From: Crossaster papposus
Taxonomy: Eukaryota > Echinodermata > Asteroidea > Velatida > Solasteridae
Assembly: GCA_037893245.1 (NCBI GenBank)
Contig: JBAIAA010000110.1
Coordinates: 1,054,001 to 1,118,000, forward strand
Direction: 5' to 3'
DNA: 64,000 bases
The position numbers were made by a program, and so were the translations under genes. The notes below the pieces were generated by a model. It was not told where the DNA came from and did no database searches. It saw nothing but the letters and a program-made list of their open reading frames with translations. Shown here one piece after another: positions 1 through 10,629 of the stretch. Every line of letters begins with the position of its first letter. Position 1 is the stretch's first letter.

Positions 1-322
1 TCGAACATTTTTACTACTGAATTATTAAGAAATATCTTACTTATTTTGAAAGTAAATAATAATTCTAGGCATTGAGTACAATTATTGCGCTAGATATCCA
101 GTAATTGTTCCGAAAAACCGAATTGAAAAAACCCCAAACAGAACTACATAACAACCACTTCCAGTTGAAAAATGAACGCCGTTTTTCTTGCCTTTCTCAG
201 CATTTCAGGATAGTAAAACCTCGGACATGTCAGTTAAACGATATTTATTATAAAATACAACCCCACAAATTCACCCATTCATGATCATTCAAACAATTAC
301 CAATGGTGTATCCTACCTTTAA
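1..322. mobile_element. MITE-like repeat, copy 1 (left end outside window)
   Basis: The right part of a short non-autonomous DNA element found four times in this window (also near 9495-9884, 27031-27383 and 37448-38050). All share the same interior (ACTACtGAATTATTA, AATTCTAGGCAT, GTTAAACGATAT) and end with ACCAATGGTGTATCCTACCTTTAA. In the complete copy that end is the inverted complement of the left end. The left terminus of this copy lies off the window. No transposase is present. Confidence 0.6.
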
Positions 323-1069
323 CAGTTCTTTTCTATGTTTTAATATATACATAAAAACTGTCATAGTCATAATAGTTAGACATATAAGTAAATACATGTA
401 TCATGTATCATGTAATTATAGTCTTAAGCATCCTGCAAAATAATGGCACCCGGTGTGCGTGCTGTAATCTTTCAATAAAAGTTGAATTTTGTATCAGTTG
501 CAATCGATTGCAGTTTGCAATTGGTTGCACATCTACGAATGGGTGCAAGCAGGTCTGGTTCCCTAACCTGATAATCAAAGAAGTCTATACATTTCTGTCT
601 CGTCTTAAGTATAGGGTCAGATATCCAGACAATACAAGAACAGGATTTATTGCATGTTTGACTTGATTTGTCCAGCATCTATAAACACAAAACTTTAAAC
701 GGGTCAGTGTAACGATATCCTTGCAGTAAAACACTAACCCTAATTAATTATATTCATTTACAAAAGAAAACAAAGGAAAAGGAAACAGTACAATTAAAAA
801 TGTTGTATAACCTAAACTGTTGCAAATTTACTGACGTGTTGGAGCCAAAAAAACCAGAATGATTGAGTTGACAGTGCTGACAAGTGCGGCAATTTGTCAC
901 CAATAATTATTCAAAAGAGATTTGAAAATCACCAATATTATTTGAGAATATGTAATGGCAATGTAATCGTTACAGAAATATAAACTAATTACTTGCATAT
1001 TATTTGGTATGACATTTATAATGCAGGTATAAACATACAATTAATGTAGGTTTGCCTCAAGGAGGCAAC
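323..1069. other. Intergenic, no gene seen; probable 3' flank of the receptor pseudogene
   Basis: AT-rich DNA with scattered stops in all frames. It is duplicated at about 9885-10629, so it belongs to the segmental duplication. The two 60-90 aa ORFs here are not conserved in frame with the other copy and are not called. Confidence 0.6.
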
Positions 1070-2391
1070 TTACAATTTGAGTTCTGTGTAAACACTTGGT
1101 TTCTGCTCAGCTAACTTTAGTTCCATGTACGATTCTCCAGGATTCACAATAGCTGGAAAAGCTTGACGAGTCTCCTCTGGGCTTGGAGAGTTGACAATTT
1201 CAGAGGCCGAAATATCAAAATAAATGTGTTGCACAGGATTTAAATTTTCACTTGAAGTGGAAATGTTCTGGTAACATTGTTCCTGTTGGCTAACGTCAGC
1301 AGTATGGCTCGATTGGGACTGTACCCCATCGAATACAGAATTAATGTAGGATGCATGGGGATACGTCAGGTTCTTCAAAGTGGGAGCCGCTTACTCCTTT
1401 CGACTGTCTCTTTATTACAGAATCGGTCCGCCGATTCCCAGTTCCTATGGAGCTGCCGAGATTGTTAAGGTAGGATTTGGCGTTCATCCACTTTCTTGGG
1501 TCGCAGTGACAGCAAATAGTGTGGATAGCAATCAAGATGAAGAGAGCGATTGCTCCAACGACGATACCTGCAATGACTGCTGCCGAGAGACCGACATTTG
1601 AGATCGTGGTCCCGGTTGGTATTTCTGTAGTACCTTCTGATCCACCGATTGGTTGGGTAGTAGGCAAACGCTCGACGACCAGGGAACCGATATTACAGGA
1701 TGGAGGCATCCGACCATCAGGTCTATTAGCCAAACAAAGAAAGGTTCTCCCATTGTCCGACAACATGACGTTTTTAATAAGCGACGCCCCTTGTCCTTGC
1801 GCGTTTCCTTGCATGGCCCACCCATCGTTACTCCCGTTAATTGTAGGTGTGGTTGAACCATTAGTTTGGCATTCAAGTTGACTTCCGATGACAACCAATG
1901 ATGTATCCACAGGTCTGCAAATCGGAAAGGCGTCAAATGGGTAAACTATCAGAGAAAGGGTAACTTGTGCCATAGCCTGTGTATGAACTACTTGGAAGCA
2001 CATTAATTTGTATTAAATTACATTCAATTGATCCAGTATCAGATTGTTCTATGTGACTAAAAGTCAAATTAAAAATGTACGAAGAAGAAAAAAGATCGGT
2101 TCTCTCAAATGTATACGAGTAACTCATCCGTGTACCCGGAGCATTTGCACTTGACAATGTTTCCCTTCCTCGATCAAGATTGACAGATAAAGTTATAAGG
2201 TACTGTGAAGGGTCGAAATTGTCAACACGGCAGAGGAAGCTCACCCTGTCACCTTCTCTTTGCACCTCGCTGTTGACTGGAGAGAATTCAGCTGTGATGG
2301 TTGGAACTGGCACACTAGTAGGATTTGTTGTTGCCATGCATTTCAATACCATCAAAAAGAAGAGCCAGAGGAACATTGGCAAGAGCGTCAT
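1070..2391 (-). pseudogene. Ig-like/ITAM receptor, broken by two frameshifts
   Basis: A close paralogue of the intact gene at 10630-11979. It reads in three frames: signal peptide and first Ig-like domain (2391 to about 2010), second four-cysteine domain, transmembrane segment and juxtamembrane region (about 2003 to 1341), and the tail (1378 to 1070). The first break lies at the junction of the two Ig-like domains, where this copy is about 7 bases longer than its paralogue between matching flanks. The second is a 4-base insertion near 1350 (CCCCATGCATCCTAC here, CCCCATCCTAC there). The tail still encodes YMEL and YTEL separated by nine residues, an ITAM spacing. The frames hold few other defects, so the loss is recent; assembly error is possible but would be needed twice. 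No splice sites could explain indels this small. Confidence 0.85.
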
Positions 2392-2808
2392 GATGAATCG
2401 TAGCTCCTAAATTCCGAACTCACAAGTGGCAAAAACCAAAGCAACCTTGGTTAATTACCGACTTAAATTCTTGGTTGATTACCGGTTTTTAATTCCGAGT
2501 TTGTATATTGAACCGCAAAGTTTAAATTTACTATAAAGCAACTGCCTCTTGTACAAAACAACTTCTGTTGACTATTTTTTAGAAAGCACACGTACTTCAA
2601 CAGTGGTGTTTCTGTGTGTGTCCCATGTCTGTGTGCCTCACATGAGTTGAACCACGAAGCTATGGTTGAACCTAGTATTTGACTCGAACTAACCCATGTT
2701 TATGTTGGCGCATTGAATGAACACAATAGTACGAAGCTGTCTAAGGGACCTACGAAGCTGTATTAGGGACATGATGAAAATAAATATTTTCTCTCACTTC
2801 AGCTAACT

Positions 2809-3084
2809 CGTACGTACGACTTATATGTCGTACGTACGACTTATATGTCGTACGTACGACTTATATGTCGTACGTACGACTTATATGTCGTACGTACGAC
2901 TTATATGTCGTACGTACGACTTATATGTCGTACGTACGACTTATATGTCGTACGTACGACTTATATGTCGTACGTACGACTTATATGTCGTACGTACGAC
3001 TTATATGTCGTACGTACGACTTATATGTCGTACGTACGACTTATATGTCGTACGTACGACTTATATGTCGTACGTACGACTTAT
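2809..3084. repeat. Left tandem array, 20-bp unit, about 14 copies
   Basis: The unit GTCGTACGTACGACTTATAT repeats with no variation over 2821-3070. Its first 14 bases are a perfect palindrome. The array is the outer part of the left arm of the element at 2730-4555. Confidence 0.95.
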
Positions 3085-3862
3085 GAAATGTATGTCGTAC
3101 GTACGACTTATGAAATGTAACTCGTACGTACGAGTTATATGTCGTACGTACGACTTAAATGTCAGACTTATGTCGTACGTACGACTTAAATATCAGCCTT
3201 ATGTCGTACGTACGACTTAAATGTCAGACTTATGTCGTACGTACGACTTAAATGTAAGATTTATGTCGTACGTACGACTTAAATGTCAGACTTATGTCGT
3301 ACGTACGACATAAGTAGGCCTACGCCGCGCGCACCTCATTCGGTAGGGCGACCGTGGAGCTACTCCAATGCTACTAGGTACTGGTATACCTAGTCTGACA
3401 TTTAAGTCGTACGTACGACATAGGTCTGACATTTAACTCGTACGTACGACATAAGTAGGCCTACGTATGTCGTACGTACGACATAAGTCTGACATTTAAG
3501 TCGTACGTACGACATAGGTCTGACATTTAAGTCGTACGTACGACATAGGTCTGACATTTAAGTCGTAAGAAAGGACATATACGTAGGCCTACTTATGTCG
3601 TGCGTACGACATAAATCTGACATTTAAGTCGTACGTACGACATAAGTCTGACATTTAACTCGTACGTACGACATATAAGTAGGCCTACTTATGTCGTACG
3701 TACGACATAAGTCTGACATTTAAGTCGTACGTACGACATAAGGCTGATATTTAAGTCGTACGTACGACATAAGTCTGACATTTAAGTCGTACGTACGACA
3801 TATAACTTACATTTCATAAGTCGTACGTACGTAAGTAAGTCGTACGTACGAGTTACATTTCA

Positions 3863-4498
3863 TAAGTCGTACGTACGACATATAAGGCGTACGTACGACA
3901 TATAAGGCGTACGTACGACATATAAGGCGTACGTACGACATATAAGGCGTACGTACGACATATAAGGCGTACGTACGACATATAAGGCGTACGTACGACA
4001 TATAAGGCGTACGTACGACATATAAGGCGTACGTACGACATATAAGGCGTACGTACGACATATAAGGCGTACGTACGACATATAAGGCGTACGTACGACA
4101 TATAAGGCGTACGTACGACATATAAGGCGTACGTACGACATATAAGGCGTACGTACGACATATAAGGCGTACGTACGACATATAAGGCGTACGTACGACA
4201 TATAAGGCGTACGTACGACATATAAGGCGTACGTACGACATATAAGGCGTACGTACGACATATAAGGCGTACGTACGACATATAAGGCGTACGTACGACA
4301 TATAAGGCGTACGTACGACATATAAGGCGTACGTACGACATATAAGGCGTACGTACGACATATAAGGCGTACGTACGACATATAAGGCGTACGTACGACA
4401 TATAAGGCGTACGTACGACATATAAGGCGTACGTACGACATATAAGGCGTACGTACGACATATAAGGCGTACGTACGACATATAAGGCGTACGTACGA
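3863..4498. repeat. Right tandem array, 20-bp unit, about 32 copies
   Basis: The unit AAGGCGTACGTACGACATAT repeats without change. It is the inverted complement of the left-array unit except for one fixed substitution (GGCG for GTCG). The two arms have therefore been homogenised separately and differ in copy number (about 32 against 14). Confidence 0.95.
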
Positions 4499-4811
4499 GT
4501 TAGCTGAAGTGAGAGAAAATAATTATTTTCACCGTGTCCCTTAGACAGCTTCGTACAATAGAAATTGAAATTGAGTTTTACATGTATAACTAAAAAAGCT
4601 CCACTCTCAATTGCATTCATCAAGATACTGCGGCGTTAAATCGGGACGTCTGATAAGGTGATAATACCATTTACCTGCAGGAATGCACTTGCACCGACCG
4701 CTTGAGCCTTGAAGTTGTTTTGAGTTAAAGCTATTTTACTCAAACGTTAGCCTTTCACCAAGGCAACCGTGACCTTGGAGACAAGAGCGAGTAAGCGGCA
4801 AAGCGACTGAA

Positions 4812-4949
4812 ATGGAGGCCATTCAACACCGTGGTCTCCACTCCAGGCTCTTCGCAATTGTGCTTCTTTGTCTATCCGGCTATTATTGCACGATTGCCTT
4901 GGCTGCTATTATCAAGTTTAAAATTCAATCACAATTTCCTGAAAAATGA
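4812..4949 (+). pseudogene. Signal-peptide-like ORF, possible 5' remnant of a receptor gene
   Basis: A 45-residue reading frame starting ATGGAGGCC, with a hydrophobic stretch (LFAIVLLCLSGYYCTIALA) that would serve as a signal peptide. It is followed by AAIIKFKIQSQFPEK and a stop. The last part loosely resembles the start of the receptor Ig domain (TISAKFYPINSEAQ in the gene at 14110-15162). The duplicate at 12553-12729 keeps the frame but runs 13 residues further, so the stop here is lineage-specific. No Ig core follows. It could be a truncated receptor, a small secreted peptide, or chance. Confidence 0.3.
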
Positions 4950-5448
4950 TCGCACAAAATAAAAGTTATAACCACAGTGCATGTGTAGTTTATTTTCAAA
5001 ATAACATATATTTTACTAAAACTTATAAAATAATTGTATGGGTCTATATAAGTGGATATTGTTTTGTATAATCCCCGGGTTTATACGACTATTAAGGGAG
5101 GCGTCTTGTGTAAATATTTCGACACGAAGTCATTCTTCCTAATTCAATTTTTGTATATGCCTACTTGGGTTTTGTGGGGAAACAGCTGCGATTTTTGAAT
5201 TTTGATATACATGTAATTACAGCTGCATTTCTTAATATTCACAATCAAATCAAGTCTACAAAAAGATATACTAAACAAGCAGCCGGTCAATGATAACCCA
5301 TTTTATACAAAGACAGGAGAACAAATTTCGTAATACTTGTTTAATTACCAAATCGTTGAATTACCCTCACTGTCGTACGGAATTAGAGAGAGAAAAAAAT
5401 AACATTTTATATATTCACAGAGATATGTTTATAGTGTTTATAGTGTTT

Positions 5449-5660
5449 CAGTTCGGTGTAAACACTTGGTTGGTGCTCTGCTCCTTTAAGATCCATATGC
5501 GAGCCTTCTGAATACAAGGAGACGTGCGGGGTCCAGTCCAAGACCTGTTAGCGGCAGTCTTGTGTCCTCTGATCCATGCAGTCCCGGGCTATTGACCATC
5601 TCGTATAAGCCAGACTGTCGCAACTTGAGGTGTCACATGCCCATATTGGCCATCTCTGTT
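5449..5660 (-). pseudogene. Relic of a receptor cytoplasmic tail (ITAM end)
   Basis: Read on the minus strand, the 3' part encodes HMDLKGAEHQPSVYTELK. This aligns with the ITAM end of the receptor at 10630-11979 (YMELNLAEQKPSLYTELK), with the first tyrosine replaced by histidine. A second frame further 5' holds a degenerate copy of the preceding YEIVNSP region, so at least one frameshift separates them. No Ig domain or membrane segment is found upstream. The duplicate relic is at 13168-13375. Confidence 0.6.
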
Positions 5661-7055
5661 GTTAAATAAGTGTGCCGTATCCCACATCCCCCTCCCCCGG
5701 CATATGCGGCATCATAAAATAGTACGGTTCAGATGCTGTCTGGCATCCAACAATTCGGAATACGCTACTGTATTGCGCAATCCAAAAATCGGAATCGCTG
5801 GCTTCCATCGACTATTGAAATCAAGCCTAGTGCGCAACAGCAAAATAACTCGACAACAACACCTTTGTGCTGTTTTGAGAGTAATGTTTACCTCCCTGAC
5901 TCCTTTTTATTCTCTGTACAAAAGAAATCGTTGCAAACAGCTTTTCTTCAAGCAATTTGTTGTATAGGTGTGACGGTGGTACAGTAGTCTGCTTTTCTGC
6001 AGCCTAGGGAAAAGGGAATTTCCTCAAAGTGAGCTAGCATTAATTCAAAACTAACATTTGCTTTTTTACAAGCATGGAACAATGTAATACAAATAACAAA
6101 CAGTATAGTTTATACAAATAACAAATCATTGTCAAAGAAACCGGTTTATAATCTTCGGTGGTTGTTATAACAGCTCGTGGTCTAATGATACATTTTACAC
6201 AAAACAGTCAAAATCCGAAGTAAATTCCGAAGAATAATAACTCATATAAGAAATTACACTATATAAAAAAACATTACAAAGTCCGAATAATATATAATAT
6301 TTGCCAAACTAACTCTGCCGTTTAAAATCTTATGCAAATTCGATTTAAAAAAGTATATTACTAAAAAAGTGCCAAGCATGAATATCTTATTTTAATTAAA
6401 CTTAATGCAGTCAATATGGTAAAATAATCTGTGCATCGAATACGTTATAAAGTTCCATTTCACTACAGGGTATTTCACATGTGGTGTACAATTAATAATC
6501 AATAAAGTAAAATTTTTAAACAAAATGGTCTCCATTTGGAACTATTTCTGATGTATTGACTATAATTCGAGGCTAATGTCCACTCGGTCAAAGTGTTGTA
6601 TAGTTTGCATATAAAATTATGAATATACTAAACAATAATAAAACAGCATGGAAACTAATCATTGAAATTTGTACAATGACTACATCGTATAAACAAACGT
6701 GTAAATTATATAATACTTATCTAAAAATAAGTCTGTGTATTTTTTAGCAGGATAAATATCAGGTAAATATTACTTATAATTATGTCGTCTTTAAAAACGA
6801 ATCCGTATATACGGTTAAACATTTTAGTTCGTATTTACAATTTTACAGTTGTTAGTAAAAATCTGTGTATTGTTTTCTCACCCTTAGTAAAAAGTAACTA
6901 TAACTAAGGAAAATCTAAGTCATTAATATAGTTTTTACAGCATTTTTGTATCAGTCTTTTTTTTTTAAAGTCACTTAGCCGGTTATTCTTTAAAAGTGGC
7001 GCGGTGTATATGAACATGTATTTCCTTTTAGTTGACGCAATTTACTCATGGCGAC
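5661..7055. other. Intergenic, no gene seen; includes the 3' flank of the next receptor gene
   Basis: Strongly AT-rich from about 6050. Short ORFs at 5659-5987 show no recognisable content. The part next to 7055 probably holds the 3' UTR of the minus-strand receptor, but I cannot place a convincing polyadenylation signal. Confidence 0.5.
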
Positions 7056-8720
7056 CTAATGCTTAATATCAGCATATATAGTCGGTGTCTTCGATGAAGA
7101 TTTAATCTTACCCCCTTCATCACCCCCCTGCAAATTCAAATCAGCATAAATGGCACCTTTAGGAGCAGCGTCGCCACTGGGCTCATTTGGCTCCTGTTTT
7201 GCGCCAAATTTCTGGACGTTTTTCGGTTTGGTTTGTGGTACAGGTTTTTCACTTTTGCCCGATGAGACGTTCACTGGATCTTCAGTGTTTTTTGCTGTGC
7301 TTCTTCTTGGCTTATTTACCTTAGCGTAAATTTGTGGGCTTGCTGAGTGTCTGGATGCTGCGTCGGCAGGTGTGGTCTCTCTAGTAGGCTTGTCTAGGGT
7401 CGTTCGACCACCACCAGTGGATCTGGCGGTCGCGTGGGGGACGTCAGTGGCGATTTGGACGCGAGGGTCTTTCCGAGCCGGTGGGGTTTCAACGACTGCA
7501 CCTGATGTGCTTGCGACATCAGCTGGGGCGATATTCATGTGCAAACGGAGATCGATGCTAAGGTTTAGGTTTTGCACCGTGACTGAAGGATCTGCGTAAA
7601 TGTTTGGCTCAGATTTTGATACCGGTCGGTTATCTTCAACAACGTAATGATGGATCTCACCTGAAGCCTCGAGGAGTACAGGATTATAGGCCGGGGGTGC
7701 GTCGGGTTCTTCAGGATGAGAGCCGCCCAATTCCACTTCCGACTGTCTCTCATTAGAGTTGGTCCCTTGGTTCCAAGTTCCTATGGAGCTTCCGAGATTG
7801 AGAAGGTAGGACTTGGCGTTCATCCACTTCCTTGGGTTGCAGTTACAACAGAGGGCGTGAATTGCGATCAAGATGACTAGAGCGATTGCTCCAACGACGA
7901 TACCTGCGATGTCTGCTGCAGAGAGACTGGCGTTTGAGATCGTGGTCCCGGCTGGTATTTCTGTAGTACCTTCTGATCCACCGATTGGCTGGGTAGTGAG
8001 CAGACTCTCGACGACATCCAGGGGACCGATATTGCAGGACAGAGGCATCCGACCATCAGGTCTATTAGCCAAACAAAGAAAGGTTCTCCCACTATCTGAA
8101 AACATGACGATTTTAATAAGCGATGCCCCTTGTCCTTGCGCGTTTCCTTGCATGGCCCATTCATCGTTACTCCCGTTAATTGTAGGTGTTGCTGCACCAT
8201 TGGTTTGGCATTCAAGTTGACTTCCAATGACAACCAATGATGTATCCACAGGTCTGCAAATCGGAAAGGCGTCAGGTAGGTAAACTCTCAGAAACAACGT
8301 GCGGCGTGCTAAGCCTACGAGTCCACCCCCTGAAGGCAGATTTAATAAATTACATTCAATTGATCCAGTATCAGATTGTTCTATGTGACTGAAAGTCAAA
8401 TTAAAAATGTACGAAGAAGAAAGAGGATCGGTTCTCTCAAATGTATACGAGTAACTCATCCATGTACCTGGAGCATTTCTACTTGACAATGTTTTCCTTC
8501 CTCGAGCAAGATAGACGTTTAAAGTTATAAGGTACTGTGAATTAGAGTCGAAGTTGTCAACACGGCAGAGGAAGCTCACCGTGTCACCTTCTCTTTGCAC
8601 CTCGCTGTTGACTGGAGAGAATTCAGCTGTGATGGTTGGAACTGGCACACTAGGCGTTGTTGAACTGATGCATTTCAATAACATGGCAAGAATCACCAGT
8701 GAAAGTATTGCTAGCGTCAT
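7056..8720 (-). CDS. Two-domain Ig-like receptor with ITIM/ITSM tail (554 aa)
   Basis: A type I membrane protein from a single uninterrupted frame. It has a signal peptide (residues 1-20) and a first Ig-like domain about 28-147 with C52 and C123; the usual core Trp is replaced by Leu and the F-strand reads DTGSIEC. The second domain, about 150-235, has C155, C171, C216 and C229 and ends CNIGPL. A linker leads to a membrane span about 270-290, then CCxC. The tail holds the family motif WMNAKSYLLNLGSS (299-312), a PPAY motif at 342-345, and tyrosine motifs IYADP (Y375), IYAKV (Y465), AIYADL (Y525) and TIYADI (Y549). The last fits ITSM (TxYxxI). Y525 and Y549 are 24 apart, as in ITIM/ITSM receptors that recruit SHP phosphatases. 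An inhibitory role is inferred. Residues about 22-340 are nearly identical to the gene at 10630-11979, whereas signal peptide and tail differ. Confidence 0.9.
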   Translation of the reverse strand: MTLAILSLVILAMLLKCISSTTPSVPVPTITAEFSPVNSEVQREGDTVSFLCRVDNFDSNSQYLITLNVYLARGRKTLSSRNAPGTWMSYSYTFERTDPLSSSYIFNLTFSHIEQSDTGSIECNLLNLPSGGGLVGLARRTLFLRVYLPDAFPICRPVDTSLVVIGSQLECQTNGAATPTINGSNDEWAMQGNAQGQGASLIKIVMFSDSGRTFLCLANRPDGRMPLSCNIGPLDVVESLLTTQPIGGSEGTTEIPAGTTISNASLSAADIAGIVVGAIALVILIAIHALCCNCNPRKWMNAKSYLLNLGSSIGTWNQGTNSNERQSEVELGGSHPEEPDAPPAYNPVLLEASGEIHHYVVEDNRPVSKSEPNIYADPSVTVQNLNLSIDLRLHMNIAPADVASTSGAVVETPPARKDPRVQIATDVPHATARSTGGGRTTLDKPTRETTPADAASRHSASPQIYAKVNKPRRSTAKNTEDPVNVSSGKSEKPVPQTKPKNVQKFGAKQEPNEPSGDAAPKGAIYADLNLQGGDEGGKIKSSSKTPTIYADIKH

Positions 8721-8828
8721 GGCGACGTTTTGCTGAGTAACTCCACTTAATGCAATAGTTTGATCGGCAAGCTGCAGTCACGGTATAAAAACGTTACGTT
8801 TTGTGTTGATCTGACGAACGCTCAGAGT

Positions 8829-9196
8829 TTATAGAACAGTCTTCGTTACCCCAGGCTGGGAATCTGTGGGACAGATCTGTTGGACGAGAACTGCAATACC
8901 GGTTCTCTGATGTAAAACCATAAATGACTGCATGTAAGTGTATTTTCCCACGGAGGTACGTAGTCTCGTATTCGGGCCTCCAATCGTGTATGACACGACT
9001 GAAGTGTAATTGTTGTTGTCTGGTGACACATGAATAGTCGTGACACGAACAATTTCGGGTAAAACACAATCAGGGCCCTGTATTTTTTGCAACAAGTTCC
9101 TGGTTCCTTTGATTTGAGTAACAATGTGTTCATATAAATAACACATCCCCCACATAGATGCAGCCATAATAACATAATCAAAATAGTAGTCTCCAA
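8829..9196 (-). other. Unidentified overlapping ORFs upstream of the receptor gene
   Basis: Three overlapping minus-strand frames of 91-116 codons lie 110-480 bases upstream of the receptor ATG. One contains a string of alternating hydrophobic residues (EIVRVTTIHVSP, YTSVVSYTI) suggestive of beta strands. I do not recognise a family. It may be a decayed gene, part of the receptor promoter or 5' leader, or chance. Confidence 0.2.
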
Positions 9197-9494
9197 TATT
9201 TTTATGTTGGAAATTGTTTGGGCATTTAGTTCAAGTATATTTCGACAGGTGTCACAATTACAAGAAGTGTATTTTTAAACATTCAATTTACTTACATGTT
9301 TTTGTTAATTTGTACATCCCAAATTCCAGGAGGGGTTTCCCCATTTAAACGCGTTCAATGAGCATCTGACAATGGCTGTTTCGATTCCTTTTTTTCGTAG
9401 TTTACTTTTGTGTTCTGATGTGATACTCTTAGCCCTAACAGTCCTAAATCCACCAAACTCAGTATAATTGTGTGCACACTCTAGGGAGTTAGGG

Positions 9495-9884
9495 TTAAAG
9501 GTATAGGATACACCATTTGCAGACATCAAACAATTTTACTACTGAATTATTAAAAAATATCTTACTTATTTTGAAAGTAAGTAATAATTCTAGGCATTGA
9601 GCACAATTATTGCGCTAGATATCCAGTAATTGTTCTGAAAAACCAAATTGAAAAGTAAAAAACACGATCGTCTAATGGCGATGGCGAAAAAAACCAAGAA
9701 CAACACAAGAACCACTGCCTGTCGCCGGTTGAAAATGAACGCCGTTTTTGTTGCCTGTCTAAGCATACAGGATAGTAAAACTTTGGACAGGTCAGTTAAA
9801 CGATATTTATTATAAAATACAACCCCACAAATTCACCCATTCATGATAATTCAAACAATTACCAATGGTGTATCCTACCTTTAA
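9495..9884. mobile_element. MITE-like repeat, copy 2 (complete)
   Basis: It starts TTAAAGGTATAGGATACACC and ends GGTGTATCCTACCTTTAA, which are imperfect inverted complements. The element is 390 bp with no coding capacity. TTAA at both outer ends could be part of the termini or a TTAA target duplication of piggyBac type; I cannot separate these from one copy. Its right half matches the element at 1-322. Confidence 0.65.
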
Positions 9885-10629
9885 AGGTTTTTTTCTATGT
9901 TTTAATATATACATAAAAACTGTCATAATCATAATAGTTGGACTGTATAAGTAAATATATGTATCATGTATCGTGTAATTATAGTCTTAAGCATCCTGCA
10001 AAAAAAATGGCACCCGGTGTACGTGCTGTAATTTGTCAATAAAAGTTGAATTTTGTATCAGTTTCAATCGATTGCAGTTTGCAATTGGTTGCACATCTAC
10101 GAATGGGTGCCAGCAGGTCTGGTTCCCTAACCTGATGATCACAGACGTCTATACGTTTCTGTCTCGTCTTAAGTAGGGTCACAGAGCCAGACAATACAAG
10201 AACAGGAGTTACTGTGCTTGACTTGATTTTTTCAGCATCTATGAACACAAAAAAATGTAAACGGTTCGGTGTTACGATATCCTTGCAGGAAAATACTAAC
10301 CCCAATTAATTCTATCCATTTACACACAAAAACAAAGGAAAAAGAAAACAGCAAAATCAAATGTTGTATAACCTAAATAGATGCGAATTCACTGACGTGT
10401 TGGAGCCCCAGAAAACACAATGATTCTGTTGACGATGATGACAAGTGCGACAATTTGTCACCAATAATTATTCATAAGAGCTTTGAAAATCACCAATATT
10501 ATTTGAGAATATGTAATGGCAATGTAATCGTTACAGAAATATAAACTAATTACTTGCATATTATTTGGTATGACATTTTGAATGCAGGTATAAACAACAA
10601 ATAATGTAGGTTTACCTCAAAGAGGCAAC
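9885..10629. other. Intergenic, no gene seen; 3' flank of the ITAM-type receptor
   Basis: AT-rich sequence duplicated at 323-1069. The 89-codon minus ORF here is not open over the same length in the other copy and is not called. Confidence 0.55.

Larger units (their letters stand above)
2730..4555. mobile_element. Foldback-like DNA element with nested tandem inverted repeats
   Basis: The ends are perfect 20-bp inverted repeats: TACGAAGCTGTCTAAGGGAC at 2730-2749 and its complement at 4536-4555. CAATAG occurs once at the empty site in the duplicate (near 12294-12299) but on both sides here (2724-2729 and 4556-4561), so it is a 6-bp target duplication. Inside, a 20-bp palindromic unit is repeated about 14 times on the left and about 32 times, inverted, on the right. 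Between them lie 30-bp variants (TCGTACGTACGACTTAAATG type) and a roughly 80-bp unique centre at 3320-3400. No coding capacity: the long ORFs here are translations of the repeat. The structure recalls foldback elements (Drosophila FB, sea urchin TU). Confidence 0.85.
1..5660. repeat. Segmental duplication, copy 1
   Basis: This stretch aligns over its length with about 9535-13385, including flanking DNA, the receptor gene, a plus-strand signal-peptide-like ORF and a minus-strand tail relic. Bases 2730-4555 are the exception: an element inserted only here. Identity is high by eye (most 60-base lines differ at a handful of positions). The gene in this copy is frameshifted, while that in the other copy is open. 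Confidence 0.8.

Noticed and set aside
1277-1881. Plus-strand ORFs overlapping the receptor genes (also at 7372-8220, 11114-11499, 14019-14581, 42158-42805, 53442-53809, 57045-57459 and similar)
   Set aside because: Antisense shadows of the coding strand with no independent signals.
2809-4498. Regular 20-bp repeats looking like a CRISPR array
   Set aside because: There are no spacers, the units are contiguous, and the host is eukaryotic.
2825-4623. Long ORFs (up to 256 codons) in the palindromic arrays
   Set aside because: They are translations of the 20-bp repeat in every frame (MSYVRLICRTYDLYVVRTTY type); the 4623 ORF merely runs from unique sequence into the array.
7056-8720. ITAM in the 7056-8720 and 16168-17766 tails
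   Set aside because: The last two YxxL/I motifs are separated by 20 and 18 residues, beyond the 6-12 residue ITAM gap.
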